This document shows, one piece after another, positions 25,604 to 35,335 of a stretch of 64,000 nt of DNA (within the stretch, counting starts at the first letter, position 1; the number at the start of each line of letters is the position of its first letter). Position numbers and translations under genes: made by a program. The notes beneath the pieces are model-generated. The model was not told where the DNA came from. It did no database searches and was given only the letters and a program-made list of their open reading frames with translations. The DNA comes from JBDGYW01 sp964580055 (lineage in GTDB: Bacteria; Gemmatimonadota; Gemmatimonadetes; Gemmatimonadales; GWC2-71-9), in contig CAZOJI010000011.1 of assembly GCA_964580055.1 (NCBI GenBank), positions 36,612 through 100,611 of the forward strand. The letters run 5' to 3'.

Positions 25604-26755
25604 ATGCCCGAATTCAGTTGGTCTCTAGAGTGTTCTGAGTGCAGCGTATCATCCGATGCCGCCGGTCTTCCAACCGTGTGCCCGGAGTGTGGAGCTCCTT
25701 GGCTGGTTCGTCATAAGGCTTTTCCCGAGCCCTCGGCAAAGGCAACATACGGCAGTCGCCCATGGTCGATGTGGCGATACCACGATTGGATGCCGCTGAT
25801 GACGGGCGAGTCCCCTGTCACGCTCGGCGAAGGTGCAACTCCCATGATATCGGTGCCCGAGTTCGCCAAGGAGTATTCGCTCGAATATTTGTGGGTGAAG
25901 GATGAGGCGCTCAATGCAACGGGCTCTTTCAAGGCGAGAGGCATGTCGGCAGCCATCACACGAGCCGCTGCTGGCGGCGCGCAGGCGTTTTCGACACCGA
26001 CTGCCGGAAATGCGGGAGTGGCTCTCAGCGCGTACGGAGGCCGTGCCGGTTTGCCCGTCACGGTGTTTGCGCCGCGCACGACCCCCAAAACGATCCTGAC
26101 ACAAATACAAGTCTTCGGTGCCGATCTCGAGTTGATAGACGGTCACATTGGGGACTGTGGCAAGGCGGCTCGCGAGTTTGCCGCCGAGCACGATGCGTTC
26201 GACGTGTCGACACTTCGGGAACCTTACCGCATAGAGGGCAAGAAGACCATGGGGCTCGAAGTGGCTGAAGCTCTCGGCTGGCATTTCCCGGATGCTCTGA
26301 TATACCCGACTGGTGGCGGGACGGGCCTCATCGGCATGTGGAAGGTCTTCAAGGAGCTGCGGGAGGCCGGTTGGGTGGAGGGCGATCTGCCTCGGTTATA
26401 CAGCGTTCAGGCTGAGGGATGCGCTCCGGTGGTGCGAGCGTTCGAATCCAAAGCTTCCGCGACCGAACCTTGGGAGAATCCGAAGACGGTTGCCTGGGGT
26501 TTGAGAGTGCCGGCTCCTCTCGGCGGCAAGCTATGTTTGCGGGCCCTGCACGAAACGGACGGAGCCGCCGTGGCAGTGAGCGATGAAGCCGCGACTTCCG
26601 GTGCTACTAAGATGGCTCATACCGCGTCTATCGATGCTTCACCCGAAGGCGGCGCCACCGTGGCGGCTCTCGAAAAATTGATCGAAACCGGGCACATCCA
26701 AAAAGGCGAAGCGGTGGTTCTGTTCAATACCGGAGCAGGGTGGCTATATCGTTGA
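25604..26755 (+). CDS. thrC: Threonine synthase
   Basis: PLP enzyme converting O-phosphohomoserine to threonine. The ATG at 25604 follows AAAGGAAG, giving 383 residues; the upstream frame extension to 25508 has no support. The N-terminal part has two CxxC-like zinc-ribbon pairs (CSECS and CPECGAPW), as in the class with a rubredoxin-like knuckle. NATGSFKARGM carries the PLP lysine, and PTGGGTGLIGMW the phosphate loop. A related PLP enzyme such as cysteate synthase remains possible since these share the fold, but threonine synthase is the default. Confidence 0.85.
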   Translation: MPEFSWSLECSECSVSSDAAGLPTVCPECGAPWLVRHKAFPEPSAKATYGSRPWSMWRYHDWMPLMTGESPVTLGEGATPMISVPEFAKEYSLEYLWVKDEALNATGSFKARGMSAAITRAAAGGAQAFSTPTAGNAGVALSAYGGRAGLPVTVFAPRTTPKTILTQIQVFGADLELIDGHIGDCGKAAREFAAEHDAFDVSTLREPYRIEGKKTMGLEVAEALGWHFPDALIYPTGGGTGLIGMWKVFKELREAGWVEGDLPRLYSVQAEGCAPVVRAFESKASATEPWENPKTVAWGLRVPAPLGGKLCLRALHETDGAAVAVSDEAATSGATKMAHTASIDASPEGGATVAALEKLIETGHIQKGEAVVLFNTGAGWLYR

Positions 26756-26806
26756 TCTCGTGGTTTTGCGACGGTAACTGCTTGTCACCTTGGTACTGGA
26801 GGTGCA

Positions 26807-27850
26807 ATGCTTTATAGGATTTTGGCTAAAGACGAGTGGATTCGTCTCGTCGAAAATATGTTGGGGGCGGGGGAGGTCATAGGACCCAAGAAGATTACAA
26901 CCGACAGGCACGGCAAGGATGTACATCAATACCTGCCAGTCCAGAGTGTCGCGGAAATCGATCTGGGGTACGAGACCACGGAATATTCGGCGAAGACGTA
27001 CTTCCTGCCATTCAAGGAAACGTTGTCCGAATACCGCTTCATCGAAGACGACTGGGAACAGGAGATACGGTACCGCCTCCAGCCAAGAGCAATTGTCGGT
27101 CTTCATGCTTGTGACATCAATAGCTTGCTGAAGCTCGACAAAGTCTTCGTTCACGGTATGTTCCCGAGTCCGTACTATGTGTCCCGTCGTGAAAACACGT
27201 TCATCGTCGGCGTCGACCACGACCCTTGCGAGGGTGGATTCTGTAGATCGCTCGGTACTGACACGGTGACCCACGGTTTCGACCTGTTTCTGACCGACTT
27301 GGGTGACCGCTATTTCGTGGCTGTCGGTTCCGACACTGCTTATACCGCGCTCATGCAGGTGGAAAACCGGGAGATCACCGAGGCCGACACACAGGATTAT
27401 CTGGAGGTTCGCAGGCGAATCGCGGATGGATTCGAAACCAAGATCGACGCTAACAACCTCTCAAACCTCCTCGATATCGAATTCGAATCAGATGTTTGGA
27501 CCCATTGGGGTGATAAGTGTCTTAGCTGCGGAAGTTGTGCGATGGTCTGTCCCACGTGCTACTGCTATGGGGTGACGGAATGCCAGTCTATGGACGGGAC
27601 CTCCGCGCGCCGAGTCAAGCAGCTCCATTCCTGCAACTTCATCGATTTTGCGCGTGTCGCCGGGGGACACAATTTCCGGCCCGGACGGGCCACGAGATTG
27701 AAGTACCGGTACTACCACCAACACCGTGGATTCGCGGAAGCGTACGAACAGGCAAAATGTGTCGGTTGTAACCGATGCGGCCGCGTTTGCCTGGCCGGAA
27801 TCAACCCGCCGGCCGTCATTGCGGATCTGCAGGAAGAGGGTGTGCGATGA
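26807..27850 (+). CDS. hydB: [NiFe] hydrogenase iron-sulfur subunit beta (HydB-like)
   Basis: Electron-transfer subunit of a soluble group 3b-type hydrogenase (sulfhydrogenase). The 347-residue product has the family's N-terminal alpha/beta region and, in the C-terminal third, two ferredoxin motifs: CLSCGSCAMVCPTCYC and CVGCNRCGRVCLAG. GGAGG precedes the ATG by 5 nt. The stop overlaps the start of the next gene by 4 nt (ATGA), typical for translational coupling in this operon. Electrons pass between HydG and the small subunit. Confidence 0.87.
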   Translation: MLYRILAKDEWIRLVENMLGAGEVIGPKKITTDRHGKDVHQYLPVQSVAEIDLGYETTEYSAKTYFLPFKETLSEYRFIEDDWEQEIRYRLQPRAIVGLHACDINSLLKLDKVFVHGMFPSPYYVSRRENTFIVGVDHDPCEGGFCRSLGTDTVTHGFDLFLTDLGDRYFVAVGSDTAYTALMQVENREITEADTQDYLEVRRRIADGFETKIDANNLSNLLDIEFESDVWTHWGDKCLSCGSCAMVCPTCYCYGVTECQSMDGTSARRVKQLHSCNFIDFARVAGGHNFRPGRATRLKYRYYHQHRGFAEAYEQAKCVGCNRCGRVCLAGINPPAVIADLQEEGVR

Positions 27851-28755
27851 CGGGTCTGTTTTATCCCTACGACGTGACCCGGGAAGCCGAGGTCAGAGAG
27901 CCGCTCGACTTTAAGCGAAGAAGTCGCCTGCAACATGTGGATCGCACCTTTAAAGCCGAGATCACGAACGTCACGAAACTGACGGATATGGAGAAGCTGT
28001 TCCACATTCGGCTGTTGAGGGAGAGTGAACGCGAGCGTTTCACGTTCTTGCCCGGCCAATTCGTAATGGTCGAGGTTCCTGGTTACGGAGAAATCCCTAT
28101 ATCAATTTCCGGCTCAACTACGCAGAGGGGGATTCTGGAACTCTGTATCCGGAGAGTTGGGTTGGTTACCGGAGTGTTGCACAGAACCAGTCCGGGAGCG
28201 TTGATCGGCATCCGCGGTCCCTTTGGTACGCATTTCCCGTTGGGGCGGATGAAGGGCAACAACGTCTTGCTCATCGCCGGGGGGCTGGGTTTGGCTCCTC
28301 TGCGCTCGGCGATATTTGCCGTGACAGAGAGCCGAGCCGACTACGAGGACGTGCATATTCTGTATGGTACTGCTACGCCTAGCAATCTCTTGTTCGACTA
28401 TCAGTACGAACAATGGCGGCGAGTCAACGGCGTGAAGCTTTCGATAATCGTTGACCGCGGTGATGAGAATTGGGGAGGCCCCGTCGGTCGCATCACCGAT
28501 TTGTTGCCGAATGTGGGCGGCGTGGCGCGTGACACGTACGCAATAGTCTGTGGCCCTCCCGTGATGTTCAAGTTCGTGTGCAATTGGCTGAGTGAACAGG
28601 GTATGCCCATGCAGCGAATGTTCGTTTCTCTCGAGCGACGAATGCACTGTGGAATGGGCAAGTGCTGCAGGTGCAACGTTGGCTCGACCTACACCTGTTT
28701 GTCGGGGCCGGTTTTCGACTATTGGACCGTTATGAACCTGAAGGAAGCGATCTGA
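27847..28755 (+). CDS. hydG: [NiFe] hydrogenase NAD(P)H-binding flavoprotein subunit gamma (HydG-like)
   Basis: Ferredoxin-NADP-reductase-like subunit that connects the hydrogenase to NAD(P)H. The ATG at 27847 overlaps the hydB stop; a longer frame from 27775 lies inside hydB and is rejected. FAD-binding region around FLPGQFVMVEV and IPISISGS, NAD(P)-binding loop LLIAGGLGLAPLRSAI, and a C-terminal 2Fe-2S motif (CGMGKCCRC ... CLSGPVF). 302 residues, standard for the family. Together with HydB it forms the diaphorase half of the enzyme. Confidence 0.88.
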   Translation: MTGLFYPYDVTREAEVREPLDFKRRSRLQHVDRTFKAEITNVTKLTDMEKLFHIRLLRESERERFTFLPGQFVMVEVPGYGEIPISISGSTTQRGILELCIRRVGLVTGVLHRTSPGALIGIRGPFGTHFPLGRMKGNNVLLIAGGLGLAPLRSAIFAVTESRADYEDVHILYGTATPSNLLFDYQYEQWRRVNGVKLSIIVDRGDENWGGPVGRITDLLPNVGGVARDTYAIVCGPPVMFKFVCNWLSEQGMPMQRMFVSLERRMHCGMGKCCRCNVGSTYTCLSGPVFDYWTVMNLKEAI

Positions 28756-28759
28756 CGCC

Positions 28760-29542
28760 ATGAAGTATCTGGGCATTGAACCGAAGAAACCTCGGGTGGC
28801 CGTGTTCGATTTCACGTCTTGTGAGGGTTGCGAGCTTCAATTGGCCAACAAGGAAGAAACGCTCGTCGACTTTCTGGGATCCATAGAAGTGGTCGATTTT
28901 CGTGAGATCTCTTCGGCCCGCAGCGAAGAGTACGACATAGCGCTCGTCGAGGGATCGGTCACCCGCGCTGACGAAATAGAACGCCTTCTAAAGATCCGCA
29001 AACGAGCCAAGACTCTGGTGGCTCTGGGTACATGCGCCTGTTTCGGCGGCGTCAACAAACTGAAGAACGAGTTCGATTTGACGGACGCCAACCGCGAGGT
29101 ATACGGAGATCGCACCAAGGAAACGCTACCGGCACGAGCTGTCGACGAGCTGGTGAAGGTGGATCTCAAGATCCCCGGCTGTCCCATCTGCAAGGACGAG
29201 GTAGAAAGCATACTTCAGCATCTCGTCTGGGACATTCCTTACACGTTCCCAGCCTATCCGGTATGCCTGGAGTGTAAACAGCGCTTCACCGTTTGTGTGT
29301 GGGATCTCGATTATCCGGAAGGCGGCTCGGACAAACTGGGCCAGTTGTGCCTGGGGCCGATCACGCGCGCCGGCTGCAACGCACCTTGCCCTGCGGGCGG
29401 CTTGGGGTGCTGGGGGTGCCGCGGCCCGGCCGAAGACGCGAACATCGAATCGTTCCTGGCGATAGCAAACGAGAGAGGTTTCAGTGCACGCGAGATCGAA
29501 GAGCGGTTTGAGTTCTTTGGTGCATTCGAGGGTGTGAAATGA
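28760..29542 (+). CDS. hydD: [NiFe] hydrogenase small subunit delta (HydD-like)
   Basis: Small subunit carrying the proximal and further iron-sulfur clusters. FTSCEGCELQL, LGTCACFGG and GCPICKDE supply the proximal cluster cysteines of the NuoB-like fold. Later cysteines (CLECKQRF, CLGPITRAGCNAPCP and GCWGCRGP) are characteristic of soluble group 3 small subunits. 260 residues. There is no twin-arginine signal, so the enzyme is cytoplasmic. It starts 4 nt after hydG and ends overlapping hydA by 4 nt. Confidence 0.9.
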   Translation: MKYLGIEPKKPRVAVFDFTSCEGCELQLANKEETLVDFLGSIEVVDFREISSARSEEYDIALVEGSVTRADEIERLLKIRKRAKTLVALGTCACFGGVNKLKNEFDLTDANREVYGDRTKETLPARAVDELVKVDLKIPGCPICKDEVESILQHLVWDIPYTFPAYPVCLECKQRFTVCVWDLDYPEGGSDKLGQLCLGPITRAGCNAPCPAGGLGCWGCRGPAEDANIESFLAIANERGFSAREIEERFEFFGAFEGVK

Positions 29543-30816
29543 AAGTCAATCTGGATGTCGACCTGCATCACCTCCCCCGAGTCGAGGGCCATGGGAATAT
29601 CAAAGTCCGGGTGAGGGATGGAAATCTGGAGGAGGCTACCTGGGAAGTAGTCGAGACACCTCGCTTCTTCGAGGTCATGCTCAAGGGAAAGCACTACTCC
29701 GCTGCCCCGATTCTGACTTCGCGAATCTGTGGCATCTGCTCCATCGCGCACTGCCTCACAAGCCTCGAGGCGACTGAACATGCGTTTGAAATTACCATAC
29801 CGGAGCGCGCGTCCAAGCTGAGGCTGCTTGCGAAGCACGGAGAGACGCTGCAGAGCCATTCGTTGCACATCTTCTTCCTGGCTGCACCCGACTTTCTTCG
29901 CCTGCCGAGCGTTATTCCATTGATCGCAACACACCCGCAAGTGGTGGACATCGCCCGGCGTATCAAGGGCTTGGCGAATCGGCTTTGCGATGTGGTCGCC
30001 GGGAGAACTACCCATCCCGTAACTCTGTGCGTTGGCGGTGTTTCTGCCGTGCCCGATGCTGCGGCGTTGGCAGGCCTTCGCGATGACCTGGTCAACTCCG
30101 TTGAGGACCTCAAGACTGCGGCAGAAGTGTTCGCTTCCTTTGATATCCCGGACTTCACCCGTGAGACCGAGTTCATATCGCTCAAGGGTGAGGAAGAGTA
30201 TCCGTTCATCGGCAGGAATATGGTTTCCTCCGACGGTGTCGAACGGTCAGCAGCCGACTATCTGCAGATGACCAACGAATACGTGGTGGAACGTGGCACG
30301 TCCAAGTATTGCAGGCTATCGAGAGAGTCGTTTGCGGTCGGTCCGCTCGCTCGCTTCAACAATAATCACCAGCACCTGCGCCACGAGGCCTTGCAGATTG
30401 CCGCGGAGCTCGGTCTTGAACCGGTGTGCCACAATCCCTTCATGAGCAACGTAGCCAGAGTTGCCGAGTGTGTGCATGTGGTGCTCGAGGCCGTTCGTCT
30501 AATCGATGAGCTGATAGTATGCGATGAAGGCGACGCTGGTCGCGCAGACGCAACGCCGCGCAGCGGAGTGGGCGTGGGTGTGGTCGAGGCGCCGCGGGGT
30601 ATTCTGTATCACTGCTACGAGTATGATGGCGACGGAAGGATTGTAAGGGCCGACTGCGTGATTCCCACAACGCAAAACCACGCGAACATCCAGCACGATT
30701 TGGACAATCTGGTTCCAGAGTTCGTGTCGGAAACAATGACGGACGACGACCTCGAACTGCTCTGCTCGATGTTGGTACGTGCCTACGACCCGTGCATCTC
30801 ATGTTCAGTGCATTAG
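29539..30816 (+). CDS. hydA: [NiFe] hydrogenase large subunit alpha (HydA-like), no C-terminal extension
   Basis: Catalytic subunit with the active-site cysteines in RICGICSIAH (N-terminal) and DPCISCSVH (C-terminal) and the LPRVEGHG motif near the start. Motif style and the hydBGDA order fit group 3b, which makes or consumes H2 with NADPH and in some members reduces sulfur. The frame stops immediately after the terminal histidine, so there is no peptide for a maturation endopeptidase to remove; most large subunits have one. No hyp genes were found nearby. ATG overlaps hydD by 4 nt. Confidence 0.92.
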   Translation: MKVNLDVDLHHLPRVEGHGNIKVRVRDGNLEEATWEVVETPRFFEVMLKGKHYSAAPILTSRICGICSIAHCLTSLEATEHAFEITIPERASKLRLLAKHGETLQSHSLHIFFLAAPDFLRLPSVIPLIATHPQVVDIARRIKGLANRLCDVVAGRTTHPVTLCVGGVSAVPDAAALAGLRDDLVNSVEDLKTAAEVFASFDIPDFTRETEFISLKGEEEYPFIGRNMVSSDGVERSAADYLQMTNEYVVERGTSKYCRLSRESFAVGPLARFNNNHQHLRHEALQIAAELGLEPVCHNPFMSNVARVAECVHVVLEAVRLIDELIVCDEGDAGRADATPRSGVGVGVVEAPRGILYHCYEYDGDGRIVRADCVIPTTQNHANIQHDLDNLVPEFVSETMTDDDLELLCSMLVRAYDPCISCSVH

Positions 30817-30902
30817 AGATATCGTAAGCCCGCAGGCGTGTTGCCTGACGTGTGACACAGTGCTATCTCTGAATCGCCCGTACCTTGACTCGGAGTTTGC
30901 AA

Positions 30903-32942
30903 ATGTGTATGCACGGTTTTCCGCGGGTTTTCGCCCGCATGCTGCTGCCTTTCCTCTTCACGGTAGTCCTGTTCGCATTCTCTCATTCCTCCCTCGACGG
31001 TCAATCACGGCGTGTTGTCACCGTCGACGACTTGTTTGAGATCAAGAGCGTTGGAGACCCTCAAATCAGCCCGGACGGTGAGTGGGTCGTCTATACCGTG
31101 CGGACGACTAACCTGGAGGATGAGAGCAGCGAAACCGGCATCTGGATGATTTCTTCTGCCGGCGGAGAGGCGATCCAGATGACGGCGCAAGGGTATTCAG
31201 CCAATCGACCACGATGGAGTCCGGACGGCAAGTATCTGTCCTTTCTGGCATCGAGGGGAGAAGACCGGACACAGGTCTGGACTTTGAACAGGCTTGGCGG
31301 CGAGGCGCAACAGCTCACCGAAGTGGAACAGGGGGTCGCCAGCTACAGTTGGTCGCCGGATGGAACGAAGCTACTGCTGACTGTTCGTGATCCTGAGGAG
31401 AAAGATCACTCTGAGGACGACTCCGAGCCCCGCAAGCCGTGGGTGATCGACAGACTTCAATTCAAGCGTGACGGAGTGGGGTACCTAACGGGAAACCGTC
31501 ATACTCACCTCTACATCTTTGATGTGGCTACGAAAGAAATAACCCAGATCACTTCGGGAGATTTCGACGAATCTCAAGCGGTATGGAGCCCGGACGGTGC
31601 GCGCATCGCATTCGTGAGCAACCGTACCGACAATCCTGACGGCGATTCCAACACCGATATCTGGATTGTGGCGGCGGAAAACACCGACGAAGGAAAGACT
31701 CTGCTCCAAGTAACGACCAACCCTGGTGCGGACCGCTCGCCCGCGTGGAGCCCCGATGGTGAGTCTATTGCTTACGTCACCATCACTGAACCGGATCTGA
31801 TCTGGTACGCCACAAACCATTTGGCGGTTGTGCCGGTGGAGGGTGGTACGCCGCGTATTCTCACGGCATCGCTCGACCGCAATGTCAGCTCCCCGTGTTA
31901 TTCCCAGAACGGGAGGTTCATCTATTTCGGATTGGAGGACAGCGGCGAGAATCACTTGGCGCGTATAGCGGTGTCAAACGACAGAGTGACTCGTCCGATT
32001 GCCGGTCCTATGAGTGCACGTAGCTTCGCCTATGGTCCCGACGGAATGATCGCGGCCCTGGTGTCGCGTACCGATCTGCCGAGAGAAGTCTTTGTGTTGG
32101 ACCGCGATGAGTTGAGACAACTCAGCGCCGTCAACGCCGATTTCCTGTCGGGGGTACGACTGGCCGAGGTGAGAAACGTCCAGTTTCCCAGCGGCGATGG
32201 CACTGAGATCGAGGGGTTTATCTACCTGCCTCCAGGTTTCGATCAAGCGATGCGTTATCCCACCCTGCTGCGCATCCACGGCGGTCCCGTCTCGCAATAC
32301 AGTCACAGTTTCAGCTTCCAAGCACAGCTCTTCGCGGCGAACGGATACGTTGTCGTCATGACCAACCCTCGCGGTTCTTCCGGGTACGGTCAGGAGTTTT
32401 CGCGAGCCATATGGGCGGATTGGGGCAACAAGGATTATGAAGACGTGATGGCGGGCGTCGACTACGCCATAGCCCAGGGATACGCCGATCCCGACCGACT
32501 CGGCGTAGGCGGATGGTCTTACGGTGGGATCCTGACCGATCACGTCATAACCAAGACGGATCGCTTCGAGGCAGCGATCACAGGGGCGAGCGAAGTGCTG
32601 TACGTCGCCAACTACGGACACGATCATTACCAACTGCAATGGGAGAAGGAGCTGGGGCTGCCGTGGGAGAACCGGGAGGCTTGGGAACGCATATCTCCAT
32701 TCAACAGGGTAGAGGAAATCGTCACACCCACTCTGATCATGGGAGGCGAACGCGACTGGAACGTGCCAATCCAGAATTCGGAACAGCTCTATCAGGCACT
32801 GAAACGGTTGGGCCGAGAAACTCAACTAGTGGTGTATCCGGGGCAGTCACACGGTTTGCGTGTGTCCTCGTACCAAAAGGACCGACTGGAACGGTATCTG
32901 GCTTGGTATGACAAATACGTAAAGGATGTGGAGCGGCATTAA
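30903..32942 (+). CDS. Secreted S9-family peptidase (prolyl oligopeptidase type)
   Basis: Serine peptidase of 679 residues with a signal peptide after the ATG at 30903 (CGGAG 8 nt upstream; TTG at 30885 rejected). The N-terminal part is a beta-propeller with repeated ISPDGEW/WSPDG motifs (WD40-like/TolB type). The alpha/beta-hydrolase domain has the nucleophile in GGWSYGG, the acid probably in GERDWNVP and the His in GQSHGL. It likely degrades short peptides outside the cytoplasm. It stands alone, 86 nt after hydA, and is not functionally linked to it. Confidence 0.88.
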   Translation: MCMHGFPRVFARMLLPFLFTVVLFAFSHSSLDGQSRRVVTVDDLFEIKSVGDPQISPDGEWVVYTVRTTNLEDESSETGIWMISSAGGEAIQMTAQGYSANRPRWSPDGKYLSFLASRGEDRTQVWTLNRLGGEAQQLTEVEQGVASYSWSPDGTKLLLTVRDPEEKDHSEDDSEPRKPWVIDRLQFKRDGVGYLTGNRHTHLYIFDVATKEITQITSGDFDESQAVWSPDGARIAFVSNRTDNPDGDSNTDIWIVAAENTDEGKTLLQVTTNPGADRSPAWSPDGESIAYVTITEPDLIWYATNHLAVVPVEGGTPRILTASLDRNVSSPCYSQNGRFIYFGLEDSGENHLARIAVSNDRVTRPIAGPMSARSFAYGPDGMIAALVSRTDLPREVFVLDRDELRQLSAVNADFLSGVRLAEVRNVQFPSGDGTEIEGFIYLPPGFDQAMRYPTLLRIHGGPVSQYSHSFSFQAQLFAANGYVVVMTNPRGSSGYGQEFSRAIWADWGNKDYEDVMAGVDYAIAQGYADPDRLGVGGWSYGGILTDHVITKTDRFEAAITGASEVLYVANYGHDHYQLQWEKELGLPWENREAWERISPFNRVEEIVTPTLIMGGERDWNVPIQNSEQLYQALKRLGRETQLVVYPGQSHGLRVSSYQKDRLERYLAWYDKYVKDVERH

Positions 32943-32979
32943 GCCAGTTTCTCTCCACTCGATCTATCAGGAGGGACCG

Positions 32980-33183
32980 ATGGATTACACGAATGAACCG
33001 TCTCAATCCGACAATGAAGTGCCGGTTTCCGACGACCGCACGGCCGTGACTAGTGCGGGGTTCGATCCGGCCGAGATCCCAGTTTGGCCGAGAACGGCAT
33101 TACAGATGACATTTGGAGGCAGACGCCCTGGTAGCTGCGCGGCGCAGCTCATAGGTTTGGAGATGGTTGGAGCGGTGCAGTGA
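32980..33183 (+). CDS. Small hypothetical protein
   Basis: A 67-codon frame with a strong AGGAGGG 6 nt before the ATG at 32980. The product is polar and acidic at the N-terminus, then has a GFDPAEIPVWPRTA segment and a short Gly/Ala/Cys stretch. No domain is recognised. It lies 37 nt after the S9 peptidase and 79 nt before the PBP4-like gene in the same direction. The good ribosome site is the main argument that it is real. Confidence 0.4.
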   Translation: MDYTNEPSQSDNEVPVSDDRTAVTSAGFDPAEIPVWPRTALQMTFGGRRPGSCAAQLIGLEMVGAVQ

Positions 33184-33262
33184 CGCAATTGCGAGCTGCG
33201 GTTCAGCATCCTTTGAGGGACTTCATTCTCACACTGTCTAGCGTGGAGAAAGATAACAAGGC

Positions 33263-34795
33263 ATGTATCCTTCGATTCACCTTTGTCTGGCGCTCGGCTG
33301 CTTTTCGCTGGGAGTTGTTGCTTGTGTACCGGCACGCAGCGAACCGGTTGCGCCCATGCTGCGCCCCGATCCCATCGTAATCCACGAGCAAACCGATGCC
33401 GTGAATCGCCTGCGAGTGGAGTTGGACGAGCTCCTCGCCGATCCTGCGTTTGCAAACGCGCACTGGGGTGTGATGGTTCAGTCGGTCGAGACCGGAGAGG
33501 TGTTCTACCGCAGGAACGCGCGAAAACTCTTTCTGCCGGCGTCCAACGTCAAGCTCGTCACCGGGGCGGTGGCCCTAACTCGACTTGGGCCAGAATTTCG
33601 ATTCAAGACGCGCATCGCCGCCTGCGGGCAGATCGATGCGGCCAGTGAGACTCTCCTCGGAGATCTGCTTGTTGTGGGTGGTGGAGACCCGGCCATATCG
33701 GGGAGATTTTTTGAGGAAGACCCAACCTGGTTGTTTCGAGCATGGGCCGACACCCTCAAAGCGAAAGGGGTTTCCAGAATAGGCGGCAACCTGGTGGGCG
33801 ATGATGACCTCTTTGACGACACCCACGTCGGGCCGGGATGGGCCTGGGACAACTTGGGTGCCGCATACTCGGCGGAAACAGGGGCCCTGCTGTTGAACGA
33901 AGGAGCGGTTCGGCTGCGGATCACCCCCGGAGAGTCGGTTGGAGATCCTGCGAACCTGGTGGTTGAGCCGCCAACAGACTATCTCGAACTCCAAAACATG
34001 GCCGTAACGACGGCAGACAGCACCGGCGTCGGGGTTTGGGCAGCGCGCAAGCCGTTCTCCACCGAGGCAGAGCTCGGCGGACGGCTATGGATCGGTTCCG
34101 GCACCGTCACACGGTACGTGCCGCCCCACGATCCAACCATGTATTTCGTGACCGTCCTGCACGAAACACTCGAGGCGGAAGGCATTGAGATTACAGGAGG
34201 GCCGCTCGACCGCGACGAAGCAGTCTCCACGTGTGATTCCGAGACGGTTCTGTTCGTCCACGAGTCGCCGCCGCTCGAGGAGATCCTCGTGCCTTTCTTG
34301 AAGGAGAGTCAAAACCAGATTGGTGAGATGCTGCTGCGTTATGTCGGAGCGGCGGCTACGGACACAGGGAGTGTAAGAACCGGCCGTCGGGCGGCAGAGT
34401 CGACACTGACGGGTTGGGGTATTCCCGACGACGCTTACGTCTACTACGATGGCTCGGGCCTGTCGCGTTACAACTACCTTGCACCGGAAGCGGTCGTACG
34501 GCTGCTGCGCGTCGTGGCGCTGCTTCCCGAGTTCGATATTTTCTACAACGCCTTGCCCATCGCCGGGATTGACGGGACTCTCAGCCGGCGTATGCGCGGG
34601 ACGGCTGCGGAGGGAAACGTCCGAGCCAAGACCGGTTTTATTTCCAACGCAAGGGCCCTCTCCGGATACGTCACGACCGCAGATGAGGAGGTCCTCGCCT
34701 TCAGCATTCTTACCAACAACTTCGACACTCCGGTGCGGCCGGTAGAGTACGTGCAGGATCTGCTGGTTGAGAGGCTGGTGCATTTCAAGCGGTAG
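33263..34795 (+). CDS. dacB: D-alanyl-D-alanine carboxypeptidase/endopeptidase (PBP4, family S13), lipoprotein
   Basis: Peptidoglycan-trimming enzyme of 510 residues. The N-terminus is a lipoprotein-type signal (LGVVAC near residue 21). The three active-site motifs are present in order: LPASNVK with the SxxK serine and lysine, YDGSGLSRYN as the SxN-type motif, and VRAKTG as KTG. The large insert between the first two motifs is typical of S13. It ends in a VERLVHFKR helix. Catalysis in the periplasm is expected. Confidence 0.88.
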   Translation: MYPSIHLCLALGCFSLGVVACVPARSEPVAPMLRPDPIVIHEQTDAVNRLRVELDELLADPAFANAHWGVMVQSVETGEVFYRRNARKLFLPASNVKLVTGAVALTRLGPEFRFKTRIAACGQIDAASETLLGDLLVVGGGDPAISGRFFEEDPTWLFRAWADTLKAKGVSRIGGNLVGDDDLFDDTHVGPGWAWDNLGAAYSAETGALLLNEGAVRLRITPGESVGDPANLVVEPPTDYLELQNMAVTTADSTGVGVWAARKPFSTEAELGGRLWIGSGTVTRYVPPHDPTMYFVTVLHETLEAEGIEITGGPLDRDEAVSTCDSETVLFVHESPPLEEILVPFLKESQNQIGEMLLRYVGAAATDTGSVRTGRRAAESTLTGWGIPDDAYVYYDGSGLSRYNYLAPEAVVRLLRVVALLPEFDIFYNALPIAGIDGTLSRRMRGTAAEGNVRAKTGFISNARALSGYVTTADEEVLAFSILTNNFDTPVRPVEYVQDLLVERLVHFKR

Positions 34796-34928
34796 CGCGG
34801 TTGACACAGTCACTATGCGCTGCACTGTAGGCAGGAGATCGGCGCCTGTCCGGTACCTGCTTACGGCGTGTTTCGTGTAGATCCGGTTCTGGCGTTGCAG
34901 GAGTAGGCATGCCGCGATTCTGACGTCG

Positions 34929-35334
34929 CTAGAAATCGCTCTCCCTGACTTGCTGTCTGGTCAGACCCTTCCGTAAAGCGATCACGTTGTCGATGTGCAC
35001 CGATTGGTTTTCCGGCAAAGGCACGTCACCCCTTTTTCTTCCCGATTCTCACTACACTCTTGAGCTTCGACAGAATGTCGGATCCGTCCACGGCAGTGCC
35101 TTCGTCGTTGTAGTAGTCGAACCAGGGGAGGCCGGCGGCTCCTGCGTATTCGCGAGCGGTCGGTGGAACGGTCGGCGGTTTCTCGCCCGTGATTTCCCGC
35201 CACACCAGGGAGTTTGCTATGTGCACGAAGCAGCGGCTCGAGTGCCTCAATTCCCAATCATCCAGATTGTGCGGGTCATTGATTCTGCCGGTGGCCACCT
35301 TGACCGCGAAGGGATACCGCCCGCTGAGGTTCAC
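34929..35334 (-). pseudogene. Frameshifted, 5'-truncated remnant of a conserved protein of unknown function
   Basis: Reading from 35334 leftwards, a frame continues through WELRHSSRCFVHIANSLVW and GLPWFDYYND and then meets TGA just after an AAAAAGGGG run (near 35032). One base less there would join it to a second frame that reads DVPLPENQSVHIDNVI and ends at a TAG at 34929. The two halves read like one C-terminal domain of a conserved bacterial protein I have met but cannot name. At the 5' side an in-frame TAA lies 3 nt upstream of a GTG, directly followed by an octamer repeat, so the N-terminus is missing. The rest of the 34796-35461 gap shows nothing recognisable. Confidence 0.5.
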
Positions 35335-35335
35335 G

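Noticed and set aside
34801..34830. A TTGACA-like promoter after the PBP4-type gene
   Set aside because: The matching -10 region is poor, and no intact gene follows on that strand within 600 nt.
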